Source of the DNA: Campylobacteraceae bacterium
Lineage (GTDB): Bacteria > Campylobacterota > Campylobacteria > Campylobacterales > Sulfurovaceae
Direction of reading: 5' to 3'
DNA length: 8,587 bases
NCBI GenBank assembly: GCA_027066355.1
Contig: JAMONW010000117.1
Coordinates: 1-8,587 of the forward strand
The stretch's first letter is position 1. Every line of letters begins with the position of its first letter. Under the pieces are notes generated by a model that was not told the origin of the DNA, ran no database searches, and saw nothing but the letters and a program-made list of their open reading frames with translations. This document shows positions 1 through 5,420 of this stretch, piece after piece. The position numbers and the translations under genes were made by a program.

Positions 1-327
1 ATCTTAGCAGCATTTTTCGCAACAATTTTGCCACTATTTACAAATCCACAAAGCTTAACTGGAGCATTTGTAACACTCTTCTTAGCACAAAGTATTATGA
101 TAAATGTAGTTTTAGCAGTATTTAACCTTTGGCCAATACCACCACTAGATGGTTCTCAAGCTCTGCTTTATTTAACACAAAAGTTTAAATGGTATAAATT
201 TGGCGAAATTTATGAAAAAATATACCCTTATGGTATGTTCATACTCTTTGCTATACTATTTATCCCACAACTATCACAAATTCTATTTGCCCCAGTTGGC
301 TGGATTTTAGATTTAATATTACCTTAG
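1..327 (+). CDS. Site-2 protease-like M50 family membrane metalloprotease, C-terminal part
   Basis: The reading frame is open from the first base, so the gene starts upstream of the window; 108 residues are visible before a TAG stop. The visible part is strongly hydrophobic, with about three membrane segments (around residues 1-13, 21-41 and 75-105). After the second segment comes N-L-W-P-I-P-P-L-D-G (residues 42-51), the conserved C-terminal motif of small bacterial M50/S2P-like proteins; the Asp (D50) is the expected third zinc ligand. The HEXXH helix that supplies the other ligands would lie upstream and cannot be checked. Such proteins cut substrates within the membrane, but the substrate of this subgroup is generally unknown. 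The rpiB start lies 8 nt after the stop, and the rpiB ribosome binding site overlaps this stop codon, so the two are probably co-transcribed. Family assignment is good; catalytic competence is unproven. Confidence 0.8.
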   Translation: MLAAFFATILPLFTNPQSLTGAFVTLFLAQSIMINVVLAVFNLWPIPPLDGSQALLYLTQKFKWYKFGEIYEKIYPYGMFILFAILFIPQLSQILFAPVGWILDLILP

Positions 328-335
328 GAGAAAAA

Positions 336-773
336 ATGAAATTTTACATAGCAACAGACCATGCAGGAGTTAGATATAAAGATGCAGTTAAAGAGATGCT
401 AACTAGCAGAAATATTGAAGTTGAAGATTTAGGACCTTTCAATACAGATAGAGTTGATTATCCAGACTATGCAAAAAAGTGTGCCATAGCAGTAAGAGAT
501 GATAAAGGTAGCTTTGGTATTTTAATTTGTGGCACAGGAATAGGAATGAGTATTGCAGCAAATAAAGTAAAAGGTATTCGAGCAGCCCTATGCCACGATG
601 CATACACGGCAGAAATGGCAAAAGCTCATAACAACGCACAAATTTTATGCTTTGGCGAAAGAGTGCTAGGTTTAGGCACAGTAGAGAGCATAATAGAAGC
701 ATTTATAAATACAAAGCCAGAAGATGGCAGACACAGTGCTAGAGTAGAAAAGATTATGGCTATAGAGGAGTAA
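336..773 (+). CDS. rpiB: Ribose-5-phosphate isomerase B
   Basis: A 145-residue RpiB/LacAB-family protein of full family length. It interconverts ribose 5-phosphate and ribulose 5-phosphate in the non-oxidative pentose phosphate pathway in the cytoplasm. Visible motifs are the N-terminal D-H-A-G (8-11), V-D-Y-P-D-Y-A (40-46), and the anion-hole loop C-G-T-G-I-G (65-70), where C65 is the expected catalytic base and T67 assists. A-H-N-N (97-100) holds the ring-opening His at position 98, and G-R-H-S-A-R-V (131-137) holds phosphate-binding arginines. All key residues of the E. coli enzyme are present, shifted by one. AGGAG at 326-330, five bases before the ATG, overlaps the upstream TAG and sets the start. 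The gene follows the M50 protease gene within 8 nt, and an AT-rich gap follows it. Confidence 0.96.
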   Translation: MKFYIATDHAGVRYKDAVKEMLTSRNIEVEDLGPFNTDRVDYPDYAKKCAIAVRDDKGSFGILICGTGIGMSIAANKVKGIRAALCHDAYTAEMAKAHNNAQILCFGERVLGLGTVESIIEAFINTKPEDGRHSARVEKIMAIEE

Positions 774-787
774 ATTTTTTCTCCTTT
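764..787 (+). terminator. Weak hairpin at the rpiB stop codon, possible terminator
   Basis: AGAGGAG (764-770) can pair with CTCCTTT (781-787), with one G-U pair, around a 10-nt loop that contains the rpiB stop codon and six T residues. No clean T-tract follows the right arm, so this is only a candidate for ending the M50-rpiB transcript. Confidence 0.2.
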
Positions 788-949
788 AGTAGTTAACTTT
801 ATAAATTTATTTAACTTTTTTGGCTATAACTAAATAGATATAGTTTCTAACTAATTTTCAAATTTAAACTTACATTTTACATATTCTAATTTCTAGAGCA
901 AAATATATTTTATCTAAATTTTATACACATTTTTACTTTTTAATACTAC

Positions 950-969
950 TTTTAACATTATTTTAACAT
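950..969 (+). repeat. Direct repeat TTTTAACAT, 11-bp period, upstream of a -10 box
   Basis: TTTTAACAT occurs at 950-958 and again at 961-969, an exact 11-bp phase, ending 8 nt before the TATAAT at 978. The inner hexamers form TTAACA-N5-TTAACA. This geometry fits a head-to-tail response regulator of the OmpR/PhoB class on one DNA face. It equally fits the phased T-tracts that replace a -35 box in Campylobacter and Helicobacter promoters. The sequence alone does not separate the two. Confidence 0.4.
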
Positions 970-977
970 ATTTACTA

Positions 978-983
978 TATAAT
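978..983 (+). promoter_or_regulatory. -10 box (TATAAT) of the lipoprotein gene promoter
   Basis: A perfect TATAAT lies 20 nt before the ATG at 1004, with T-tracts at about one-helical-turn spacing upstream and no recognisable -35 hexamer, as is usual for Campylobacterota sigma-70 promoters. Transcription would start near 989-991. That leaves a very short leader that still includes the AAGG ribosome binding site at 993-996. Confidence 0.5.
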
Positions 984-1003
984 TTTGAAAAAAAGGTATT
1001 AAT

Positions 1004-1591
1004 ATGAGAATAAAATTATTATATTTTGCTGCACTAGCTTCTGTTTTTGTTGGATGTAATGATGAATCAAGTTATAAATATTTTAGTGGTGCTTATAGCT
1101 CTGGAGAGATAATTCATTTATCAAAAAGTAAATTGAGTAATACTAGAGCAGAAGCTATTAAAAACTTTTTAAATTTAGATTTTACTCCAAAAGCTGATGA
1201 TAGTTTCTATGCAGATCCAATTGATGCAGATATTAATAAAGATGATCAAACAGTAGATATTACAAAAATAAAATGGAAAAAAGCCAATAGAAGCTGTATA
1301 TATTCTCTAAATGGTGAAGATATAGATAAAAATTCAATAGAAGCACAAAAAGATATTCCATCTTTATATACAATATATGTTGATAGCAATGGCAACACTA
1401 AGCTAATAAATTGCTCAATAAATAATAACTATAAAAACAGCAATATAGACTATAATGATATGCAAATTTGGAGTGTTGAGAGTGATGGAGATATAATTAG
1501 TAACTATTTTTCAAAATATAGCGACTCTTCAAACAAATGGATAGAAGAAGAAGCTACAATTTCAAAAGATGCTTTTGCTTATAGTTGGTAA
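1004..1591 (+). CDS. Putative lipoprotein of unknown function
   Basis: A 195-residue protein that I do not recognise. It starts with a short positively charged end (M-R-I-K) and a hydrophobic core, then V-F-V-G-C with the Cys at 18. This is an acceptable though not ideal lipobox (Phe rather than Leu at -3), so export, signal peptidase II cleavage and lipidation are likely. Asp at +2 after the Cys is absent; the residues after it are N-D-E-S. The mature part is rich in Asn, Asp, Ser, Lys and Tyr, with an acidic stretch around 64-86 and two further cysteines (C98, C137) that could form a periplasmic disulfide. No repeats or membrane segments follow the signal. The start is supported by AAGG seven bases upstream. 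The gene stands alone: its own promoter lies upstream and the next gene (crcB) is convergent. A lineage-specific envelope protein is the best inference. Confidence 0.72.
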   Translation: MRIKLLYFAALASVFVGCNDESSYKYFSGAYSSGEIIHLSKSKLSNTRAEAIKNFLNLDFTPKADDSFYADPIDADINKDDQTVDITKIKWKKANRSCIYSLNGEDIDKNSIEAQKDIPSLYTIYVDSNGNTKLINCSINNNYKNSNIDYNDMQIWSVESDGDIISNYFSKYSDSSNKWIEEEATISKDAFAYSW

Positions 1592-1594
1592 AAT

Positions 1595-1626
1595 ATTTAA
1601 AAAAGTTATATGAGGATATTTTAAAT
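1595..1626. terminator. A+T-only inverted repeat between convergent genes, possible bidirectional terminator
   Basis: ATTTAAAA (1595-1602) and TTTTAAAT (1619-1626) are exact inverse complements around a 16-nt loop, in the 38 nt between the lipoprotein stop and the crcB stop. The position suits a shared terminator for converging transcripts. The stem has no G-C pair and would be unstable, so function is uncertain. Confidence 0.25.
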
Positions 1627-1629
1627 AAT

Positions 1630-2013
1630 TTATACCCCATACAACTTTTTAAATAGTGCCATACCCAAAATAGTAGCACTTAGAGTTAATGTTATATTTA
1701 AAGCTACATTTAAAAATGCTTTAAGATACAAGCTTTGTTGCAACATTAAAATTGTTTCTAAGCTAAATGTAGAAAATGTTGTTAAAGCCCCTAGCATACC
1801 AGTAATTAGCATTGCTTTTAAATTTGCAGAAATTGTTTGCTCAAAATATAGAGCCAAAAAACCTATTATAAAACTTCCTAATATATTAACACTTAATGTT
1901 CCAAAAGGGAAGGTGCTTCCTATTAATTTATTTACATAAGCAGAGCCAACAAAGCGCATAACTGCACCAATAGAACCACCTATAGCTACAGAGATAATTA
2001 GGGCAAAATTCAT
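1630..2013 (-). CDS. crcB: Fluoride channel of the CrcB/Fluc family
   Basis: A 127-residue inner-membrane protein of typical Fluc length with four hydrophobic segments (about 4-24, 37-57, 66-88, 97-121). These proteins form antiparallel dimers that let cytoplasmic fluoride leave the cell. Visible signatures are G-G-S-I-G-A-V-M-R-F (12-21), F-P-F-G-T-L-S-V-N-I-L-G (35-46) with the pore Asn at 43, and G-A-L-T-T-F-S-T-F-S (75-84). The last contains the two phenylalanines (F80, F83) of the fluoride-coordinating Phe box and the residues of the central sodium site. It is a single full-length copy, which fits a homodimeric dual-topology channel rather than a paired crcB1/crcB2. Its ATG directly abuts the TAG of the DUF190 gene, and GGAG inside that gene precedes it by 6 nt, so translation is probably coupled. 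It is the last gene of the cbpA-hspR operon. Confidence 0.93.
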   Translation of the reverse strand: MNFALIISVAIGGSIGAVMRFVGSAYVNKLIGSTFPFGTLSVNILGSFIIGFLALYFEQTISANLKAMLITGMLGALTTFSTFSLETILMLQQSLYLKAFLNVALNITLTLSATILGMALFKKLYGV

Positions 2014-2346
2014 CTACTGCTCCTTAACTACAACTTTATTTGTTGTATCAAGCGTTACAAAAACATCTTTTAAGTTGCTAACAACACTCTCTAAAAAGCT
2101 TTCAATTTTATCTTTTGAATCAATTATCTCTATAACTATTGGCATTGTATTAGATAAACTTACAAGTTCAAAAGTATGAATTTGTTTATGTTCTCCCAAT
2201 CCTGCTACTGCTTTGTAAACTGTTGCACCTGCTAAATTGTGTTCTTTTGAACTCTCTAACACATACTCCCACAATGCAATAGAATCTTTTTTATCTGTAG
2301 TATCACAATAAATTTTTAATACACTTTTTGGCTCTAAACTATACAT
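2014..2346 (-). CDS. DUF190 family PII-like protein
   Basis: A 110-residue soluble protein matching the DUF190 family (a ferredoxin-like fold related to PII signalling proteins). Recognisable stretches are L-K-I-Y (10-13) in the first strand, H-N-L-A-G-A-T-V-Y-K-A-V-A-G-L-G (36-51), H-T-F-E-L (57-61), P-I-V-I-E-I-I-D (69-76) and the helix K-I-E-S-F-L (80-85). No catalytic residues are evident. DUF190 genes often lie next to crcB in many bacteria, and a regulatory or sensory role towards the channel has been an open idea; the biochemical function is not established. It lies 3 nt after hspR and ends exactly where crcB begins. Its ribosome binding site is weak (GAG-rich end of hspR), again suggesting coupling to upstream translation. 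Confidence 0.85.
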   Translation of the reverse strand: MYSLEPKSVLKIYCDTTDKKDSIALWEYVLESSKEHNLAGATVYKAVAGLGEHKQIHTFELVSLSNTMPIVIEIIDSKDKIESFLESVVSNLKDVFVTLDTTNKVVVKEQ

Positions 2347-2349
2347 TTT

Positions 2350-2727
2350 TTACTCTTTCTCTTCAAATATAATTATATCGTAACGACTTTTCTTTACAAC
2401 TGCTTTACTTCTTGGCACAGAACCAAGTCTATTTACCTCTCTTAGCTCATCTTTAAGCATCTCAATTTCATGCTCCATCTGCTCCATCTGCTCTTTTAAG
2501 CGTAAAATCACATCAATTCCAGCAATATTTACACCTAAATCTCTTGTTAAGCGAAGTATCATCTTCATTCTATCAATATCTCTTTGAGAATAAAGACGCA
2601 TTCTTCCTTGAGTTCTTGATGGCTTTATAAGTCCATCTCTTTCATATTGCCTTAAAGTTTGTGGATGAATATTAAGCATTGAAGCAACAATACTAATTAA
2701 ATATACTGGTTCATCATATCCATGCAT
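2350..2727 (-). CDS. hspR: Heat-shock repressor HspR, MerR family
   Basis: A 125-residue transcription factor. The winged-helix DNA-binding part covers about residues 7-75: Y-L-I-S-I-V-A-S-M-L-N-I-H-P-Q-T-L-R-Q-Y-E-R-D-G-L-I-K-P split over 9-36, then the wing R-L-Y-S-Q-R-D-I-D-R (44-53). The H-P-Q-T-L-R-Q-Y-E-R block is typical of HspR rather than metal- or drug-sensing MerR proteins. An acidic coiled coil (about 75-100) follows, partly built by a 9-bp tandem duplication, and then a basic and acidic tail. HspR represses chaperone genes by binding HAIR inverted repeats, usually with a chaperone as co-repressor. It sits directly after the J-protein gene as in Helicobacter and Campylobacter. A strong AGGAGG (2732-2737) overlapping the upstream stop fixes the start. 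Autoregulation is suggested by the HAIR-like dyad upstream of cbpA. Confidence 0.93.
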   Translation of the reverse strand: MHGYDEPVYLISIVASMLNIHPQTLRQYERDGLIKPSRTQGRMRLYSQRDIDRMKMILRLTRDLGVNIAGIDVILRLKEQMEQMEHEIEMLKDELREVNRLGSVPRSKAVVKKSRYDIIIFEEKE

Positions 2728-2736
2728 AAAGCCTCC

Positions 2737-3624
2737 TTACTCTGGTAGTTTTTCTAAACAACTTTTTAATTGCTCATCTAAAGAATCAACATCTGGCAAC
2801 TTAATATTAGCTACTAAATATAAATCTCCTTTACCACCATTTATCGTTGGAAAACCTTTATCTTTCAAACGAAATTTTTGCCCATTTTTTGTATTTTTTG
2901 GCACTTTTAGAGTTACCTTTTTTTCTGGTGTATCAACCTCTATTTTACCTCCAAAAAGTGCTGTTTTTAATGGCACATCTATTGTTTTATAAAGATCATT
3001 ACCTTTTCTTTCATAATCAGGCGATGGAGCAACATTTACTACAATTAGCAAATCGCCTCTTTGCCCTTGATAACTTTTTCCTTTGCCTCTAACTCTTAGA
3101 GTTTTACCTGTTTTTATACCAGCTGGTATTTTAATATCAAAACTCTCACCATTATCAAGAGTGATATGGTGCTTTCCGCCAAGCACAGAAGTTAAAAATG
3201 GCACGGTAATAGAGGTTTTTAAATCCAAATCTGGAGCGCTAAAGCCTCCAAAACCTCCACCAAAACCAGAATTACTAAAGCCTCCTGAACTACTGCTAAA
3301 TCCACCAGAAAATCCTCCAGCACCTCCTCCAAACATTGCTCTTAAAATTTCATCTAAATCAACATTAGCACCTTGCCCTCTAGCAAAATCACTAAAGTTT
3401 TGACCACCAAACATTTGATCTCCAAATTGATCATATTGAGCTTTTTTCTCTGGATCACTTAAAACTTCATAAGCTGCATTTATCTCTTTGAACTTCTCTT
3501 GTGCTTCTGGTGATTTATTTATATCTGGATGATATTTTCTTGCCAATTTTCTATATGCTTTTTTTATCTCATCAGCACTAGCATTTTCGCTGATACCTAA
3601 GGTCTCATATAAACTTTTAGACAT
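2737..3624 (-). CDS. cbpA: Class-B J-domain co-chaperone (CbpA/DnaJ-like)
   Basis: A 295-residue DnaJ-family co-chaperone that would stimulate DnaK ATPase and deliver unfolded clients. The J domain spans about 4-68 with the essential H-P-D at 32-34 and the K-F-K-E-I-N-A-A-Y-E-V-L-S-D-P signature. A Gly/Phe/Ser-rich linker (about 73-130) follows, then two beta-sandwich client-binding domains (about 135-210 and 211-280) including G-K-G-K-S and K-D-K-G-F-P-T motifs, and a short C-terminal dimerisation tail. No CxxCxGxG repeats are present, so it lacks the zinc finger of canonical DnaJ and belongs to the CbpA/DnaJ2 group. AAGGAG seven bases before the ATG supports the start. It is the first gene of the operon with hspR, DUF190 and crcB, behind a near-consensus promoter. 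A separate dnaJ with dnaK/grpE is expected elsewhere. Confidence 0.93.
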   Translation of the reverse strand: MSKSLYETLGISENASADEIKKAYRKLARKYHPDINKSPEAQEKFKEINAAYEVLSDPEKKAQYDQFGDQMFGGQNFSDFARGQGANVDLDEILRAMFGGGAGGFSGGFSSSSGGFSNSGFGGGFGGFSAPDLDLKTSITVPFLTSVLGGKHHITLDNGESFDIKIPAGIKTGKTLRVRGKGKSYQGQRGDLLIVVNVAPSPDYERKGNDLYKTIDVPLKTALFGGKIEVDTPEKKVTLKVPKNTKNGQKFRLKDKGFPTINGGKGDLYLVANIKLPDVDSLDEQLKSCLEKLPE

Positions 3625-3674
3625 CGACCTACTCCTTAAATTAAAATATTATACAATAAATTATAATTAGCCGT

Positions 3675-3704
3675 ATTATATCAAAAAAGTTTAGTCAATG
3701 TCAA
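3675..3704 (-). promoter_or_regulatory. Near-perfect sigma-70 promoter of the cbpA-hspR-DUF190-crcB operon
   Basis: On the - strand, TTGACA (3704-3699) is followed after 18 bp by TATAAT (3680-3675), preceded by TG plus one base (extended -10). This is an unusually complete sigma-70 promoter for an organism whose other promoters here lack a -35. A start near 3668 gives a leader of about 44 nt that carries AAGGAG. A second TATAAT (3665-3660) lies 15 bp downstream and could act as an alternative. The HAIR-like dyad overlaps the -35 and spacer. Confidence 0.7.
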
Positions 3705-3712
3705 TCAACTTT
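3686..3712. promoter_or_regulatory. HAIR-like inverted repeat, putative HspR operator
   Basis: AAAGTTTAGT (3686-3695) and AATCAACTTT (3703-3712) are inverse complements at 8 of 10 positions around a 7-nt spacer. Against the known HAIR consensus CTTGAGT-N7-ACTCAAG, the core GTTTAGT-N7-AATCAAC matches 10 of 14 positions with the correct spacing. It covers the whole -35 hexamer and part of the spacer of the cbpA promoter, where a bound repressor would block polymerase. The downstream operon encodes HspR, which supports autoregulation. The match is imperfect, so binding is inferred. Confidence 0.5.
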
Positions 3713-3788
3713 AAGGAAAAATTAATATTTCTTATCAATTTATCATTAATTACTATAAAATCAAAATTTATTTTCTAAAATAAGAACT

Positions 3789-3812
3789 AATCGGGATTAA
3801 GATACCCCGATT
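3789..3812 (-). terminator. purH terminator hairpin
   Basis: AATCGGG (3789-3795) and CCCGATT (3806-3812) form a perfect 7-bp stem with three to four G-C pairs and a 10-nt loop, 16 nt downstream of the purH stop. In the purH direction the stem is followed by a T-rich stretch (AGTTCTTATTTT). It is the most G+C-rich hairpin in any gap of this window and lies upstream of the cbpA promoter, so it should keep purH transcription out of the heat-shock operon. Confidence 0.65.
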
Positions 3813-3827
3813 TATATATACTAAAAA

Positions 3828-5360
3828 TTAATGTAAAAAGTGTCTAACTGTTGTAAAATACATAGCTATATCATGCTCATTTGCAGCTTCTATTACCTCT
3901 TGATCCCTAATACTTCCACCTGGTTGAATAATTGCTTTTACACCAGCCTCTGCTGCTGCATCAACTGAATCTCTAAATGGGAAGAATGCTTCACTTGCCA
4001 AGCTTGAACCCTCAATATTTAATCCCATCTCTTTTGCTTTTTTAATTGCACATTGCGCTGCATCAACACGACTTGTCATACCCATTCCAACAGCAACCAT
4101 TACACCATTTTTTACATAAACTACGCAATTACTTTTAGTTAATCCTGCTACTTTCCAAGCTATCTCTAAATCTGTGATTTGCTCTTTTGTTGCCTCTTTT
4201 TTTGTTACACACTTTGCATTTTTTACTTCATTATCACATATACAATCTGCATTTTGATAAACAAATCCACCGTCGATGTGTTTAAAATCTGCTTTATCTC
4301 CTGCTCTTAATAATTTATTGCTATTAAAACTAAATAGCTTAAGACGCTTTTTCTTGCTAAACTCTTCTAGTGCTTCATCTGTAAAACCACCTGCAACTAC
4401 AACTTCTAAGAATATTTCATTCATCTTTTTAGCTAACTCTCCATCTACAACACCATTAACAGCAACAACTCCACCAAATGCTGACACAGGGTCGCATTTA
4501 AGAGCTTCTGTATAAGATGTTAGCAAATCATCTTTAAGAGCAAAACCACAAGGGTTTCCATGCTTTACAATACATACTGCATCTCTATCACCAAAGCTTG
4601 TTGCAATTTTTACTGCACCATTAATATCTGTTAAGTTATTAAAACTCGCCTCCCCTTTTATAGATTTAAAGTTAGAACTATAAAAGTTATCAAACTCATA
4701 CAAAGCACCGTTTTGGTGTGGGTTTTCTCCATAACGCGTATCAAAAACTTTACTACCTACTATAAATTGTTTTGCACCAAATCCATCATTAAAACGCCCA
4801 TTCATATAGTTTGCTATCATACTATCATAAGCAGCTGTGTGTTCATAAGCTTTTATCATTAAATCTCTTCTAAACTCTAGTGTATCTTCTTTTGATTTTA
4901 GAGCATTTAAAACTTTTTTGTAATCTGCACTATCTGTAACAATTAAAACATCATTAAAATTTTTAGCAGCACTTCTAACCATTGTAGGACCACCAATATC
5001 GATATTTTCTATAATCTCATCAAAATCATCTGTGCGCTCTATTGTTGCCTTAAATGGATATAAATTTACACAAACTAAATCTATTCCCTCAATATTAAGC
5101 TCTTTTGCCTCTTTAACATGCGAAGCATCTCCTCTTTTATACAAAATTCCACCATGAACATAAGGATTAAGTGTTTTTACACGCCCTTCAAAACACTCTG
5201 GAAACTTTGTTACTTCATCAATTTCTATTACTTTAATTCCATTTTCACTCAGTTTTTTATATGTTCCACCTGTTGAAATAATTTCAAATCCAAGCTCTTC
5301 TAGCCCTTTGGCAAACTCTACAATACCACTTTTATCACTAACACTTAATAGTGCTCTCAT
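3828..5360 (-). CDS. purH: Bifunctional AICAR transformylase / IMP cyclohydrolase
   Basis: A 510-residue protein, the usual PurH length, catalysing the last two steps of de novo IMP synthesis in the cytoplasm. The N-terminal MGS-like cyclohydrolase domain (about 1-130) begins M-R-A-L-L-S-V-S-D-K and shows S-T-G-G-T-Y (29-34), H-G-G-I-L (69-73) and V-N-L-Y-P-F (98-103). The AICAR formyltransferase domain (about 133-510) has Y-G-E-N-P-H-Q (210-216), the catalytic pair K266-H267 in V-K-H-G-N-P-C-G, P-V-S-A-F-G-G (291-297), S-E-A-F-F-P-F-R-D-S (456-465) and Q-P-G-G-S-I-R-D (479-486). I chose the inner ATG (5360-5358). An ATG two codons upstream (5366-5364) touches the AAGGA ribosome binding site, whereas the inner one has the ideal 6-nt spacing and gives the family N-terminus. 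The gene is divergent from kdsB and ends in a hairpin terminator. Confidence 0.96.
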   Translation of the reverse strand: MRALLSVSDKSGIVEFAKGLEELGFEIISTGGTYKKLSENGIKVIEIDEVTKFPECFEGRVKTLNPYVHGGILYKRGDASHVKEAKELNIEGIDLVCVNLYPFKATIERTDDFDEIIENIDIGGPTMVRSAAKNFNDVLIVTDSADYKKVLNALKSKEDTLEFRRDLMIKAYEHTAAYDSMIANYMNGRFNDGFGAKQFIVGSKVFDTRYGENPHQNGALYEFDNFYSSNFKSIKGEASFNNLTDINGAVKIATSFGDRDAVCIVKHGNPCGFALKDDLLTSYTEALKCDPVSAFGGVVAVNGVVDGELAKKMNEIFLEVVVAGGFTDEALEEFSKKKRLKLFSFNSNKLLRAGDKADFKHIDGGFVYQNADCICDNEVKNAKCVTKKEATKEQITDLEIAWKVAGLTKSNCVVYVKNGVMVAVGMGMTSRVDAAQCAIKKAKEMGLNIEGSSLASEAFFPFRDSVDAAAEAGVKAIIQPGGSIRDQEVIEAANEHDIAMYFTTVRHFLH

Positions 5361-5366
5361 TTGCAT

Positions 5367-5371
5367 TCCTT
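5367..5371 (-). promoter_or_regulatory. purH: purH ribosome binding site that decides between two ATGs
   Basis: AAGGA on the - strand ends directly before the outer ATG (5366-5364) but 6 nt before the inner in-frame ATG (5360-5358). Normal Shine-Dalgarno spacing therefore favours the inner start, shortening the longest frame by two residues. Confidence 0.6.
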
Positions 5372-5384
5372 ATAAAAAAATAAT

Positions 5385-5398
5385 GGTATAATTATACC
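5385..5398. promoter_or_regulatory. Palindromic bidirectional -10 element for purH and kdsB
   Basis: GGTATAATTATACC is a perfect 14-bp palindrome. It contains TATAAT on the + strand (5387-5392), with an extended TG-n in front, and TATAAT on the - strand (5396-5391). Starts about 7 nt beyond each box would give leaders of about 20 nt for kdsB and 23 nt for purH, both ending in proper ribosome binding sites. No -35 is evident on either side. Symmetric -10 elements that fire in both directions are known from bacterial divergent promoters. A repressor palindrome is an alternative reading. Confidence 0.6.
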
Positions 5399-5420
5399 CA
5401 ATGATAGATTAGGAGTTAGA

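Larger units (their letters stand above)
774..1003. other. AT-rich 230-nt intergenic region with no gene
   Basis: No open frame with a ribosome binding site is visible on either strand. The left part holds TTAACTTT twice (793-800 and 811-818, 18 nt apart) and the 8-bp palindrome AGTTAACT (791-798). The right part is a run of phased T-tracts ending in the putative promoter of the gene at 1004. I see no tRNA, G+C-rich structured RNA or mobile-element end. Confidence 0.6.

Noticed and set aside
439..702. 87-codon open frame on the - strand inside rpiB
   Set aside because: It lies wholly opposite rpiB, has a Leu/Cys/Tyr-rich composition typical of antisense frames in AT-rich genes, and has no ribosome binding site; rpiB motifs are intact.
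2847..3403. Two + strand open frames (2847-3092 and 3083-3403) opposite cbpA
   Set aside because: Both are antisense shadows; the Pro-rich one simply mirrors the Gly/Phe linker codons of the J-protein.
3625..3668. Fluoride riboswitch or RNA thermometer in the cbpA operon leader
   Set aside because: The leader is only about 44 nt and nearly all A/T; I see no stem that would sequester the AAGGAG and no riboswitch-like pseudoknot.
4276..4515. 79-codon + strand open frame opposite purH
   Set aside because: Low-complexity Ser/Thr/Leu composition, no ribosome binding site, and purH on the other strand has all its catalytic motifs here.
5401..5412. Three-codon ATG-ATA-GAT-TAG just before kdsB, considered as a leader peptide
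   Set aside because: It has no Shine-Dalgarno, would start at or within 1-2 nt of the predicted transcript start, and is too short to distinguish from chance.
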